From: Haematobia irritans
Lineage: Eukaryota; Arthropoda; Insecta; Diptera; Muscidae
Assembly: GCF_050003625.1 (NCBI RefSeq)
Contig: NC_134398.1
Span: forward strand, 96,743,674 to 96,807,673
DNA length: 64,000 bases
Direction: 5' to 3'
The number at the start of each line of letters is the position of its first letter. The first letter of the stretch is position 1. Of the stretch, positions 1-10,172 are shown in pieces. Both the position numbers and the translations under genes were made by a program. Under the pieces are notes generated by a model, which saw nothing but the letters and a program-made list of their open reading frames with translations, had not been told where the DNA came from and did no database searches.

Positions 1-420
1 AGCTCCTAAATACGATCAGCAAACATTTTGTTTGCTGTTAGCCTCAATCCGATAAATATTCAGATTTTTTGCCAAATACTATACATATTCATAAAATATT
101 GTTTTAATTATATTGGGTTAGCTCCTAAGTTGAAATTTTTACTTGTTTTAGCCAAAATAAAACATGTTTTAGTGTAATCGAGCTTAACAAATAGCAACAA
201 ATGTTTGCTATTTCAGCAAACAGTGATTGCTGTCCCTTTTTCAGCAGACTTTTCTGCTGTCCCTACTAACAAATTTCTTTGGGTGTAATTTATTTTGTCT
301 ACTACTTTTCTTGCATTGCTGTAAACATATGGTAATAAGAAATTGGAAAAGAGTAGAATTTCAAAATAATTTTTTGTTATGAAATAATGTTATATCCGAG
401 ATATTTATATTGTTTTTGTG
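1..420. other. AT-rich DNA, no gene seen
   Basis: No open frame with recognisable protein is present. Two similar stretches near 225-275 each contain GCTGTCCC next to CAGCA words, which resembles the end of a short non-autonomous repeat, but I could not find the other end or a target duplication. Confidence 0.4.
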
Positions 421-454
421 TGTTAAAATATATTATGAATCCAAGTGTTTTTTG

Positions 455-700
455 GTTTCCTCGTCTTCGGATTCAGAGGATGAGTACAAAGTGGCATTAA
501 TAAGGAAAAATATTCGTGACAAAAACAGTCCTTTAACATTGCCTGAAGTAGAGTAAGTGATTCTATTTTGAAGTGAGTGCTTTTAACTAATTGTGTTTTT
601 AACATCCATAGATTTAAAAGACGTTTTCATCTGTCAAAAGAAGCTTTTAAATATGTTCTTGAAAAAATAAGTTTTTTTGAAGCGGCTACAGAGCATTCCT
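455..700 (+). pseudogene. PIF/Harbinger-like transposase, 5' exons (remnant)
   Basis: The plus strand reads an acidic Ser/Asp/Glu segment followed by RKNIRDKNSPLTLPEVE, then a GT..AG intron (553-611, 59 bp, donor GTAAGT, acceptor CCATAG), and then FKRRFHLSKEAFKYVLEKI. Joining across the intron keeps the frame. The second exon matches the F-x-x-x-F-x-L-S-x-x-x-F-x-x-x-L pattern near the start of PIF/Harbinger transposases (family knowledge). No initiator ATG in this frame, no DDE domain and no TIRs are visible, so this is a decayed 5' fragment. A host gene derived from Harbinger is possible but would need its downstream exons. Confidence 0.5.
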
Positions 701-781
701 TTCTTTGATCCGTTTCTCTAAATGCAAGTAATATTATATTTTCTTAAATGTATTTTGCCAAAATAGAATAATAATTACATT

Positions 782-936
782 TTCGTGCACTTAATTTATT
801 TTTATTTGCATTTTATTGCTATGTCAATACTTGTCGTATACGCGTTTGGTTCGATAAACGAAAAGTATGAAACTAACACCGTAAGTGGTTTGATCTCCTC
901 AGTAGACAATTTCCTACCTTCCTAAAGGCATAAATA
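782..936 (+). repeat. MITE fragment, repeated at 18286-18440
   Basis: A stretch beginning TTTCGTGCACTTAATTT, containing TACTTGTCGTATACGCG and ending near CTTCCTAAAGG recurs almost unchanged at 18286-18440. It lies between the two halves of the 500/943 duplication. Inverted matches to its right end occur at 7028-7062, so the full element probably had inverted ends. Confidence 0.55.
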
Positions 937-942
937 TTTTTT

Positions 943-1150
943 TAAGGAAAAATATTCGTGACAAAAGCAATCCTTTAGCACTGCCTGAAGTACAGTGATT
1001 CTATTTTGAAGTGAGTGCTTTTAACTAATTGTGTTTTAAATATCCATAGATTTAAAAGACGTTTTCATCTGTCAAAAGAAGTTTTCTCTAAATGCAAGTA
1101 ATATTATATTTTCTTAAATATATTTTGCCAAAATAGAATAATTACATTTT
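943..1150 (+). repeat. Partial duplicate of the Harbinger-like exon region (499-785)
   Basis: Repeats the segment with RKNIRDK coding, the intron region and the second exon start (TTTAAAAGACGTTTTCATCTG), then runs directly into the TCTCTAAATGCAAGTAATATT sequence, so about 80 bp of exon 2 are missing. The splice donor is also lost (CAGTGATTC instead of GAGTAAGTGATTC). This copy cannot code. Confidence 0.6.
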
Positions 1151-1162
1151 CACTAACTTTTT

Positions 1163-1385
1163 ATGCCCTCCACCATAGGATGGGGTGTATATTAACTTTG
1201 TCATTCCGTTTGTAACACATCGAAATATTGCTCTAAGACCCCATAAAGTATATATATTCTGGGTCGTGGTGAAATTCTGAGTCGATCTAAGCTTGTCCGT
1301 CCGTCCGCCTGTTGAAATCACGCTAACTTCCGAACGAAAAGAGCTGTCGACTTGAAACTTGACACAAGTAGTTGTTATTGATGTA
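1163..1385 (+). mobile_element. Helentron/DINE-like element, 5' fragment
   Basis: Begins TTTTTATGCCCTCCACCATAGG and continues with GTCCGTCCGTCC and TTGAAACTTGACACAAG, nearly identical to the first 250 bp of the element at 19330-21161. It stops at GATGTAGG, where the tail of LINE copy 1 begins. The rest of the element is not found beyond the LINE. Confidence 0.55.
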
Positions 1386-1478
1386 GGTAAGGTTAGGTGA
1401 AAGTGGCAGCCCGATTAAGATTCAGGCTCACTTAGACTATTCAGTCCATTGTGATACCACATTAACTAAAAGTACCTA

Positions 1479-4400
1479 TTACATGTGGGCACTTCTAGTT
1501 TTAATCGCTGAACCTTCTTGATTATTTTTCTTTGTTGAACCAACCATTTGTTCCAAAAACATTAGCAGACTGCTTAAGTTAACTTTTTCCAGATCCGCCA
1601 GTAATCTGAAGCTATATGCTCCTAAAAGTTGCTTGCGCTTTACACGAAATGCAGGACACTCACACAAGACGTGTTTAATTGATTCCTTTTCCTCCGCATC
1701 ATGACAGCTCATACAATAGTCATTATACTTCGCGCCTATAGTTTTTGCAAAATCTCCTATCAGGTAGCGACCCGTTATAGCAGATATCAGGAGTGATATC
1801 TGACGTCTCGAGAACACTAGCATATCTAGTGTGCGGTTTAAGTTAAAAGAGGCCATATTTGCTTGGTGTCATTACAGCCCTTGCAATTCTTCCATCGAAC
1901 ATTTGCCATCATAACAGCCTTCTCACGCTGCATGAACTTGCAGATAGCCAGGGGCATACCAACAGATTGTAGTTCCCTGGAATATGTAAGGTAGTCTCTA
2001 GCCTTGCCAACTCATCCGCTTCGCAGTTCCCCGGTATGTTCCTATGGCCAGGCACCCATATTAGGTGTATACTGTACTGCTCAGCTATCTCATTGAGAGA
2101 TTTGCGGCAGTTGATGGCTGTTTTCGAGTTGAGGAATACAGAGTCCAAGGATTTTATTGCAAGTTGACTGTCTGAGTATATATTAATGCCCACATTTTTT
2201 GGAACATTACTTCTCAGCCAATTCGCCACCTCTCTTATTGCTAACATTTCAGCCTGAAAAACACTACAGTGATTAGATAATCTTTTCGCTATTCGAAGTT
2301 CCAGATCATTAGAATATACTCCGAAACCCTATTGTCCATCCAATTTGGAGCCTCAAACTTTTTGTCCAAAAGTGGACTCACCAAAGTGTAATCCACTACT
2401 TTAGGCACATCTGGCATTATTTTGAGGACCGAACTGTGACCGTAACTTTTTTCCGACCACAGCGATGGCTCGCGCAACCGCACAGCCGTTGTTGCAGCTG
2501 ACTGTTTGGCCAAAATGTCTAAAGACAATGGATGCAGCATGACATTAAGGGAATTTTTTCCTGTCTTGCTGAATGCGCCTGAAATACACAAGCATGCTAT
2601 ACGCTGAACTTTGTCTAAACTTGTCGGCTGGTGAAGTGCCGGCCACCAGACTACAACACCATATAGCATTATAGGTCTAACCACTGTCGTGTATAGCCAA
2701 TGCACAATTTTTGGTGTTAGTCCCCACTTTTTTCCTATTGCCTTTTTGCACGAGTACAAAGCTACCATTGCTTTTCTCGCCCTTTCTTCACTATTAAGTT
2801 TACAGTTCCACTTTTATCCTGTCTTTTTCTAGGGTAACCAGAAGGTTATTTATAGCAACATTCCAAAGAAGAGGTAATAGAACTCCTCCTTGGGGAGTGC
2901 CTCTGTTCACATACCTTTGTATGTTTGCTTGTCCTAGTGTGGCTGAAATACGTCTCTTCATTAGAAGTTCGTCTAACAGCCTAAGTATACATGGATCAAC
3001 ATTCAGAGTTGACAGTCCATTTAATATAGAGCTCGGATGGACATTATTGAACGCCCCTTCGATGTCTAGAAACACCACGATTGTGTATTCTTTGACAGAT
3101 AGTGAGCTTTCAATAAAGCTGACTAGTTCATGTAATGCGGTGCCCTTCGAGTATGCATGCTGTCGTTTCGAGAGCAAACTTGAATCGATGCTAGTTCTAA
3201 GATAAATATCTATCATCCTCTCCAGAGTATTAAGTAGGAATGAGGATAAGCTGATTGGTCGGAAATCCTTCGCCCTCGAGTGAGAGGCTTTTCCCGCTTT
3301 AGGTATGAAAACGACTTTTGTTTCCCTCCACTTTTCTGGGATATATGATAAGTTTATATATCGCCGACAACCAGGGGATAATTTTGTCAGTCACTGCTTG
3401 TAACTCCGCCGAAGTAATTCCATCAGGTCCGGGGGATTTGAATGGTCCAAAGCTATTTAACGCTCATCTTATTCTAGATTCCGATACAATTTCCTCGATA
3501 GGAAACGACCGCCGAGCCACTGTGGCACCGCCAGAACCTGGTTCAACCGTCTGATTTCCAGGAAAATGTGTGTCCAATAGTAGCTCCAGCGTCTCCTCAC
3601 TGGACGTTGTCCAATTGCCCTCCGATGTTTTAATGAAACCTGGAGCGGAGTTGGTGGTATTCTCAATACTGCCGCAGTAATCATTCCAAGAGTTATGCGG
3701 AGCATTTCTCAGTTCTCGCTTGTATCCTCTCAGATTCTTCTTGTATGCGTCCCAATCCTCAGGGGCTCTAGTGGACTTTGCCTAGTTAAAGAGCTTCCAG
3801 CAGGATTTCCTCATATTACTTAATTCCGTAGACCACAATGGTGGTCGATTTTCCCCCCTTGGCATCCCTCTAGGGCATGCAGCTTTCAGTGAGATGTTGA
3901 AGGCCTTTGTAATCCGCTCCACTGCGTGTTCGATATCTTGCACAGTGCTCATATTTGTCTCTGTTATTTCCGGTATCATCATATTGAACGATTCCCTATA
4001 CCTATCACAGTCAGCTTTCCTAACATTTGGCAGAAATATGGTCTTGGTGGTATGAACATCAAATTTGAAACTGATGTAGCGATGATCTGAGAAGCTGTGT
4101 TCACTTAAAACATGCCACACAGATATCATTTCATTCAGTTCTTGCGAGGCTAAGGTGATGTCCAAAACCTCTTGCCATAAAGAGTTTCGTTTTTGTTTTC
4201 AGTGACTCATCAACTAAGGTCTTAATGACACACGGAGGCATCTCCCTGTCATGTCCCATGTAGACCGAAGTTACCCAATATTTGCATTTGGCTATTTCGA
4301 AATTGGTAACGACAGTGTCTGCATTGCACATTGAAGGGAGCAGAAACAAGATAAGCTCGTTTTTAGCAATTATACAGGCTCGATTTACATCATTACCAAT

Positions 4401-4583
4401 ATACTGCAATAGTTTTAACCCCGGAGTACTTAATTCACAAATTTTGTTTCTATAAACATATGGTTCTTGAATAAGAACTATGTCTATGTTCCCTTTCATC
4501 AGAACTTTTAAGGCAGCACATGCAGCCTTACAATGATGAAGATTTATCTGGAGGATCCGTAGGACCATCGAGATTTTCAACAA
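1479..4583 (-). pseudogene. LINE copy 1 ORF2: endonuclease, RT, RNase H (broken)
   Basis: Reading from 4583 down: endonuclease start LRILQINLHHCKAACAAL with the IQEPY motif (4583-4131), then SDHRYISF, a linker, RT fingers with FLDIEGAFNNVHPSS and NRGTPQGGVL (3216-2800), thumb (2768-2289), RNase H pieces with SDSQLAIKSLD and WVPGHRNIPGNCEADELA (2247-1909), and the CMSCHDAEEKESIKHVLCEC motif near the end (1856-1479). The YADD active-site stretch and the first RNase H acidic motif are lost in deletions. At least six frame breaks. It starts 56 nt inside ORF1, as in copy 2. Confidence 0.85.
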
Positions 4584-5175
4584 CCGTCACATCAGCCGCT
4601 TCAATTGAGTCATCAAGAATGTCCTCTTCAGAGATCTCGGTGACTCTCGCAATAACCATAAGTTCAACTTTGGTGAGTTCTGAGGCAGTAGAAACCACCT
4701 CACGCATACTGTATATATCCATGTCTTCAACTTTGGTATCTCCCTCGACTTCGCAAGAGGATCCGCTTACTTCTGATTCAGACAGAGGCTTGTCCATTTC
4801 TGAATCCTTTAGCTGATCGTTTTTATATACCTTCATTGGGATATAATGAAAGCCATAACATACACGGCCCGGAGACTTTGCTAGATGTGGCAAAGACTGA
4901 TTGTTCAATATAAACACTGCATGCCGTCTTGGTCCATCCACTTCATGCAAACGGCCAACCTTCCAATCAGCTGTTGGAAGATCTGGATTGCATCGTTTCA
5001 GCCTATTTAAAATAGATTCAGGGTCAGAAGGGTTTGCAGGTATCCACTCATGTGTTCTAGGTCTAGCCGGTATGTCTTTCTTCTCGACAAACTCTAGAGC
5101 AGCTCCTTCCCAAACTTCACCAATTATTATCAGAGCAGCTTTAAAACATTCTATAGACCTCTGTTCCTCAAATGC
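4528..5175 (-). pseudogene. LINE copy 1 ORF1 (C-terminal part)
   Basis: Minus-strand frame with FEEQRSIECFKAALIIIGEV, then a W-I-P-A-N-P motif and an acidic C-terminus (EVEGDTKVEDMD). This is the RNA-binding ORF1 protein of the LINE; the pattern resembles DUF4780, a domain of arthropod LINE ORF1 proteins (from memory). The first residues of the long frame that runs to 5256 are flanking DNA, not ORF1. The end overlaps ORF2 by 56 nt. Confidence 0.75.
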
Positions 5176-5700
5176 GGCTGAATTACTTTCAATTTGCCAA
5201 AATGTTGACGAAATCTTTGAAAAGGTGTTGAGGATAATATGAGAAAACTTTGACAAAACACTACCCTAAAATGCAACGAAAAAACCATGTGGTTTATAAT
5301 AGTTCTTTGTGCAACGAAGTTCGTGGTCACTTGGAAGAAATAAAAAAATTGGAAAATTTTAGACAAATAACTGAATCTACTCTAAATAGTTTATAATAAT
5401 AGGTAAGTGACAATAAAAAATGAAATTAAATTTTAAGGAAGTCACTGAATGTATATCTCTTTGCCGAAAAATGAAATTATGGATTGTACGTTCTTGAAAA
5501 CATTAAAAAGCTGACCGATGAAAAAATGTTGACAATTAACTGGAACTGCTTCAAATAGTTTATAATAATTGGTAAGTCAATATGAAAAATTAAATCGACA
5601 TTTTAGAGAAGTCACTAAATTTAATTTTTTTTTGCAGAAAACTAAAATCTTTGGATGGTACATTCTTGCAAATTAAGAAGCTGGCCGATGCAAAATGAGT
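5176..5700 (+). pseudogene. Exon-like tandem duplication of unknown gene fragment
   Basis: Plus-strand reading gives AELLSICQNVDEIFEKVLRI, a stop, NFDKTLP, then in another frame EVRGHLEEIKKLENFRQITE. Two imperfect units of about 170 bp follow (about 5362-5530 and 5531-5699). Each has AATAGTTTATAATAAT, then GGTAAGT, a T-rich tract and G-A-A-A-A, as in short intron donors and acceptors; the second has TTTTTTTTTGCAG at 5628-5637. The second unit then reads KLKSLDGTFLQIKKLADAK and a stop. It looks like a decayed coiled-coil-type host gene with a duplicated exon. I do not recognise the family. Confidence 0.3.
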
Positions 5701-6530
5701 GACTTATCGACAAGAAAAAGTATCCAGAAACATTTCAAAGAGCAACCAATTAAAATTGTTAAAAACTTGATATTATTCCATATCATTAACATCTGGATGA
5801 ATATCTGCATCACATCGTCAGTTTAATTTACATCCTATTATCAGTTTAAAATGGATATTATGTGCATTTCTTCTGCTGGAAATGTATTCTAACACGCGGT
5901 CCAGCACGTTCCAAATTTCAAACTGTCCGCATATTAATTAATTTTAATCTAGTTTTATGACACCAACAGGAAGGAAATCGAATTATCTATGCAGAAGTGT
6001 TTACAAATAATGTTTACGATATTTAAAGTTTTGTTGTTTTGTTCTTATTTGTGGATACGTTTAATAAGATATTTATTTTTCAATTAGTATTGTAGTGTAT
6101 TATTATATATTTTATTTTGACGAAAATTAATAAATTATACAAAATTCATAGAATTTTGGCTTTGACTTTCAATTAGAAGTGGGGATATCATTTATCAAAT
6201 TTTGGTTGAAAAGTATTTGCAACAATGTTAATTTTTAATTTGACTCGCATCGAAAATTCTTTGAGAAATTATTGAGTAGCGATGCATTTCAATTTGAGGA
6301 TAACACTAGAGAAATTATTGCTAATGGGTTGAATTTTACTGTTGAGGGTAATGTCTGTTTTTTGTTGAGAACGCGACTTTCTCAACAATTTCTCAACTTG
6401 AATATTACACTAATCCTTTGAAAAATTTTTTGAAAAGTTGTTGAAATTTAGAATTTTTCAAACGTTTGTGTTTATTAGGTACATACTTCGTTTTCGATAG
6501 CATACTACCTATCGTGTTCAACTTCGAGTA
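5701..6530. other. AT-rich intergenic DNA
   Basis: No coding signal seen. Between about 6240 and 6440 the words TGAGAAATTATTGA, CTCAACAATTTCTCAA and GAAAAATTTTTTGAAAA recur in both orientations, suggesting a worn MITE without clear ends. Confidence 0.35.
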
Positions 6531-6531
6531 G

Positions 6532-6774
6532 AAACAATTTGATAACGACTGCGGTGATCCGGGTAAACTATACTACGATGACGAAGTACTCGATTTCGAC
6601 TGCGGTGATTTGGCCCCTGTTCAAAACATTTGCAACTATCAAGCACCCTGTAATATGATCTTCTTTAACCCTGGTCAGTCATCCTTCGGCAAAATGACGA
6701 CGCGGAATTTAATTTTCGATTTAAAATGCGTTTTAGTCGATTGGGAAATCATAAATTTAAGTTATACTAATTGA
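6532..6774 (+). other. ATG-less open frame, 80 codons, Cys/Asp-rich
   Basis: A frame open from just after the TAG at 6529-6531 to the TGA at 6772-6774. It is acidic with two D-C-G-D motifs (DNDCGDPGKLYYDDEVLDF, then DCGDLAPVQNICNYQAPC), four clustered cysteines and a less coding-like tail. There is no upstream ATG in frame. Base composition is less AT-rich than the neighbours. It may be an exon or relic of a secreted Cys-containing protein. It may also be chance. Confidence 0.25.
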
Positions 6775-7212
6775 ACTATTTTATGAATTTTGGTTTTATA
6801 CTAATTAAAAACAAATTGAATATGAAAATAAACTCAATTTTGGTTCTCATTTTTGCTTACGATGTAAATTATAGCGTCTTGAAATAAGCCGTAGTCAAAA
6901 TGACGAAGAATGACGTTAGTGTACAAAAAATAAGGATGACGTCCCAGGGTTAAGGGCATTATTTTTTTATATTTTTTACCTGTAATAGTTATAAGAGCCT
7001 ACAAGACGATGGATTAAACGTACCAAAGGCAATAAACTTTAGGAAGATAGGAAATTGGCTTGCGTCATACCAAATGTTGCATTTACCATGTTAGTTCCAT
7101 ACATGTTTGTAATTTTTTATTTGTTTTCGTTTTTATTTTTTAAATGAAAAACTTAATTTTCTTAATGAAACAATGTTAAAATTTAGGAAACAACAAAAAA
7201 TTACATTTCCCC
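6775..7212. other. Intergenic DNA with half of an inverted MITE
   Basis: No gene. The stretch 7028-7062 (AAACTTTAGGAAGATAGG and neighbours) is the inverse of 18405-18445, which lies on the other side of Gypsy-A, so the gypsy element appears to have inserted inside a small inverted-repeat element. A TTTATTTG-rich tract precedes the LTR. Confidence 0.45.
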
Positions 7213-7422
7213 TGTGGGTGCCAAGGGCCTATGTTTCCTGAGTGTCCAATGATTCGCAGGCCGTTAGGTATTTAAAGGGTGATACGGTCAAAATTTGGTC
7301 AATATAAACTTGACGTATTTCTTTCAATTTTGCATTTAAAAACCCTGAACAGCCCTCATTTTGAAGGTGTGTGTGTAGAATGCTCCTATTTTAATTTTGG
7401 AATTCACTCTTCAGTTGTCAAA

Positions 7423-9034
7423 ATGCCGTCCAAGCAAGAAGAGCAGCGTATCAAAATTTTGCTCGCGCATCGCGAAAATCCGAGCTACTCGCACGCAAAG
7501 CTGGCAAAATCGCTAAAAGTTGCCAAATCAACCGTTACAAATGTAATTAAAGTGTTTGGGGAACGTTTGTCGACAGCCAGGAAGCCGCTGAGACGACAAA
7601 GAGAGTTGCCGGTAGTTTCAAGCGAAACCCTAACCTCTCTCTCCGAGATGCCGCAAATTAGCTGGGTGTATCGTCTACAACCGTGCATCGAGCCAAAAAA
7701 CGAGCCGGACTATCGACTTACAAGAAGGTAGTGACTCCAAATCGCGATGATAAACAAAATACGATGGCCAAAGCGCGATCCCGGGGGCTGTACACGACTA
7801 TGGATCTATGAATCGAAAATCGATTAATCGAATTTTGGCATGAAAATCTAAAAAAGTCGAAATCGATTATTAAGCTAAAAATAATCGCAAAATCTATTTT
7901 AGATTTTCAACTAATTTTTAGTTTTGATCACCAAAAATTTAGTTTAAATTTTGAACTAGAAAAATAAAAATTCTGATTTTATTAAATAAAATATCAAATT
8001 GGTGGAAATGAATCCTTTGTGTTTTCACTTTCCTTGAATTTATAGTGTAATTATTTGGGGAAATAAAAATTAATGATTGGCACATGTTAAAAATTTTATG
8101 TTGAACATTTTAATTTTTAAACAAATTTAAAAATTAACATGTTTGACTGGAACTAATTTTTTGCTTTTATTAACAACTATTGTTAATAATACTCACAAAA
8201 AGACAAATAGATTTCATAAAATCGTATATTTTTTAGAATCATTATTTCTATGAAAATCGATTATGAAAAATCGAATATTCGAATTTTCATTGGTAAAGAT
8301 AATCGAAAATCGATTTTTGATTAAAAGTCAATAATCGAAATGTCGAAAAATCGATTATTGGTTTGTACTATAGATCCCTATACACGACGATGCTGACGAA
8401 GTTTGACTGCGTGGTAATGGACGACGAAACCTACGTCAAAGCCGACTACAAGCAGCTTCCGGGACAGGAGTTTTATACGGCAAAAGGAAGGGGAAAGGTA
8501 GCAGATATTTTCAAGCACATAAAACTGTCAAAGTTCGCAAAGAAATATCTGGTTTGGCAAGCCATCTGTGCCTGTGGCTTAAAAAGCAGCATTTTTATAG
8601 CTTCCGGGACTGTCAACCAAGAAATTTACGTGAAAGAGTGTTTGAATAAACTTCTGCTGCCTTTCCTGAAGAAACACGGTTGTTCCGTACTGTTTTGGCC
8701 GGATTTGGCATCTTGCCATTACGGTAAAAAGGCCATGGAGTGGTACGCCGCCAACAACGTGCAGGTGGTTCCCAAGGACAAGAACCCTCCCAACACGCCA
8801 GAACTCCGCCCAATTGAGAAATAATGGGCTATTGTCAAGCGGAACCTAAAGAAAACCAAAAAAACTGCTAAGGACGAGCAGCAGTTCAAGGCAAACTGGC
8901 TTTCTGCGGCGAAGAAGGTGGACAAGGTGGCTGTACAAAATCTGATGGCAGGTGTCAAGCGTGAGGCCCGGCAATTCGGATTTGGAAAAGCGAAAGCCAA
9001 ACTGAATATTTTTCCTGAATTTTATACTAATTGA
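7423..9034 (+). pseudogene. DD37E transposase (broken, with insertion)
   Basis: Start chosen at ATG 7423 (MPSKQEEQRIKILLAHREN), since the longer frame from 7279 begins in the TIR. The N-terminal helix-turn-helix region is readable to about 7630. A frameshift and an in-frame TAG follow, then KKVVTPNRDDKQNTMAKARS, the hAT-like insertion, and the catalytic part from 8384: Asp in VVMDDETYVKADY, Asp in FWPDLASCHYG, Glu in ELRPIEK. A TAA at 8823-8825 replaces the tyrosine codon of the usual PIEKYW motif; the frame stays open behind it to the TGA at 9032-9034. At least three inactivating changes. Confidence 0.88.
7799..8380. mobile_element. hAT-like MITE inside the DD37E transposon
   Basis: A 582-bp insert flanked by the exact 8-bp duplication TACACGAC (7791-7798 and 8381-8388). 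Ends are TATGGATCTATGAATC and, inverted, TAGGGATCTATAGTAC. The inside is full of AAAATCGATT and AATCGATTATT words in both orientations. Eight-bp duplications and TA(G)GG ends point to hAT. No coding capacity. Confidence 0.82.
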
Positions 9035-9271
9035 ACTTGAAAAAGAAATTTAATTTGATTTTTTAAATAAACGGTTTCACCGATTTACACGCGTTTTCCC
9101 TTGACCAAATTTTGACCGTATCACCCTTTAATTGTAGCCAATATTTTATTGTTTATTCTAATCAGATTCGAGTCTATAAAATTATGACAACTAACTAACA
9201 ATATTTTCTATGTCTATCTGTTACAAAATAAAAATATTTGAATTTAAATTCTAAATAAGAAAACAAAGTAG

Positions 9272-10172
9272 CTACAATTCTCCCCCTCCAGGAGAATGTA
9301 TACCTAGTAAGTTAAACATTACGCTTTTTTTCTTCTTGCCATTCCCTTCGCACCTTCCTGAGTTGGGACTCTCCATAAATGCGGGCTTTAGTCTATCAAT
9401 GGAAATGGTGCGAACTGCACCGTTAATGTCAATTTTGAAGTATTTTTCCCGTTTTTCTAAGACTCGGTATGGACCTTCGTATGGGAATTGTAATGACCGC
9501 TTCTGTTCGACACGCACAAATACGTAATCGCAAGTAGTGAGATCAGCAGGAATGTACACATTTTCATTGCCCTTTTTGTGATGAGATAAGCTTGAGTTCA
9601 CATTCCTGAAATGTGCTCGTAATTTGTTTACAAAATCTGATGTAGCCTCGCACTAACTTGGAACTATTATTTCCCCTGGCAGTCGTAATGTCTGTCCATA
9701 TACCATCTCGGCTGGTGATGCTCCAATATCTTCTTTAACTACTGATCTGAATCCGAGCAATATCATTGGGAGAATATTGTACCAATTATTCCTCTCCCCA
9801 CTTGCTGAAATAGATGCCTTCAATTGTCTGTGAAATCTTTCTACCATACCATTGGCCTGAGGATGATACGCCGTTGTTGTTTTCTTGTGACACCCTAACA
9901 TTTGAGTTAACTCGGAGAAAAGTTTCGACGTGAATTGTGAACCTCGATCGCTAGTTATATACGTAGGAACACCAAAACGTCTTATATAGTTTACCACAAA
10001 ACATTTAGCTACTGTCGATGCAGATATATCTTTCATCGGATAAGCTTCTGGCCACCGAGAAAATCTGTCTATAATTGTGAGAATATATTGATGTCCACTA
10101 GAAGGTGGTAACGGTAATTGTGAGAATATATTGATGTCCACTAGAAGGTGGTAACGGTCCAACGATATCTAT
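9272..10172 (-). pseudogene. Gypsy-A integrase, core and C-terminal part
   Basis: From 10162: HQYILTIIDRFSRWPEAYP with the first catalytic Asp, YITSDRGSQFTSKLF with the second Asp, and YHPQANGMVERFHRQLK with the catalytic Glu, so the D,D,E set is visible. A stop near 9655 and a frame change separate it from the C-terminal domain (9601-9272: PYRVLEKREKYFKIDING, SIDRLKPA). The upstream half of the integrase lies beyond the 4.3-kb insertion, at 14503 onwards. Confidence 0.88.
10073..10158 (-). repeat. 43-bp tandem duplication in the integrase gene
   Basis: Two identical 43-bp units (10073-10115, 10116-10158), each starting AATTGTGAGAATATATTG. Because 43 is not a multiple of three the duplication shifts the frame just before the first catalytic Asp. 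Confidence 0.9.

Larger units (their letters stand above)
1386..5175 (-). mobile_element. I/LOA-like non-LTR retrotransposon, copy 1 (5'-truncated)
   Basis: A LINE in minus orientation, recognised by an apurinic endonuclease, reverse transcriptase, RNase H and C-terminal Cys/His motif, in that order. It shares its structure with copies at 21769-26996 and 32646-37407. The 3' end at 1386-1400 is a degenerate TAAGGTTAGG tail. Homology to the other copies stops near 5175 inside ORF1 (after the CCTCAAATGCG word), a typical 5' truncation. All frames are broken. No target duplication is recognisable. Confidence 0.88.
7275..9128 (+). mobile_element. DD37E Tc1/mariner-superfamily transposon
   Basis: TIRs AAGGGTGATACGGTCAAAAT (7275) and the exact inverse ending ATCACCCTT (9128), about 28 bp each, flanked by TA duplications (7273-7274, 9129-9130). 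It is inserted in the Gypsy-A LTR; the LTR reads through once it is removed. The transposase has 37 residues between the second Asp and the Glu, the spacing of the DD37E group known from mosquitoes and other insects. Confidence 0.9.
7213..9276 (-). repeat. Gypsy-A 3' LTR, split by a DD37E transposon
   Basis: Reads TGTGGGTGCCAAGGGC to GTAGCTACA on the plus strand. The parts 7213-7274 and 9129-9276 join to match the other LTR with few differences (for example TGTTACAAAA versus TGTGACAAAA), so the retroelement is not very old. The purine tract of the element lies at 9277-9291 (CTCCCCCTCC on this strand). Confidence 0.9.

Noticed and set aside
4520..4816. Ser-rich plus-strand frame, repeated at 25742 and 36273
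   Set aside because: Antisense of the acidic end of LINE ORF1.
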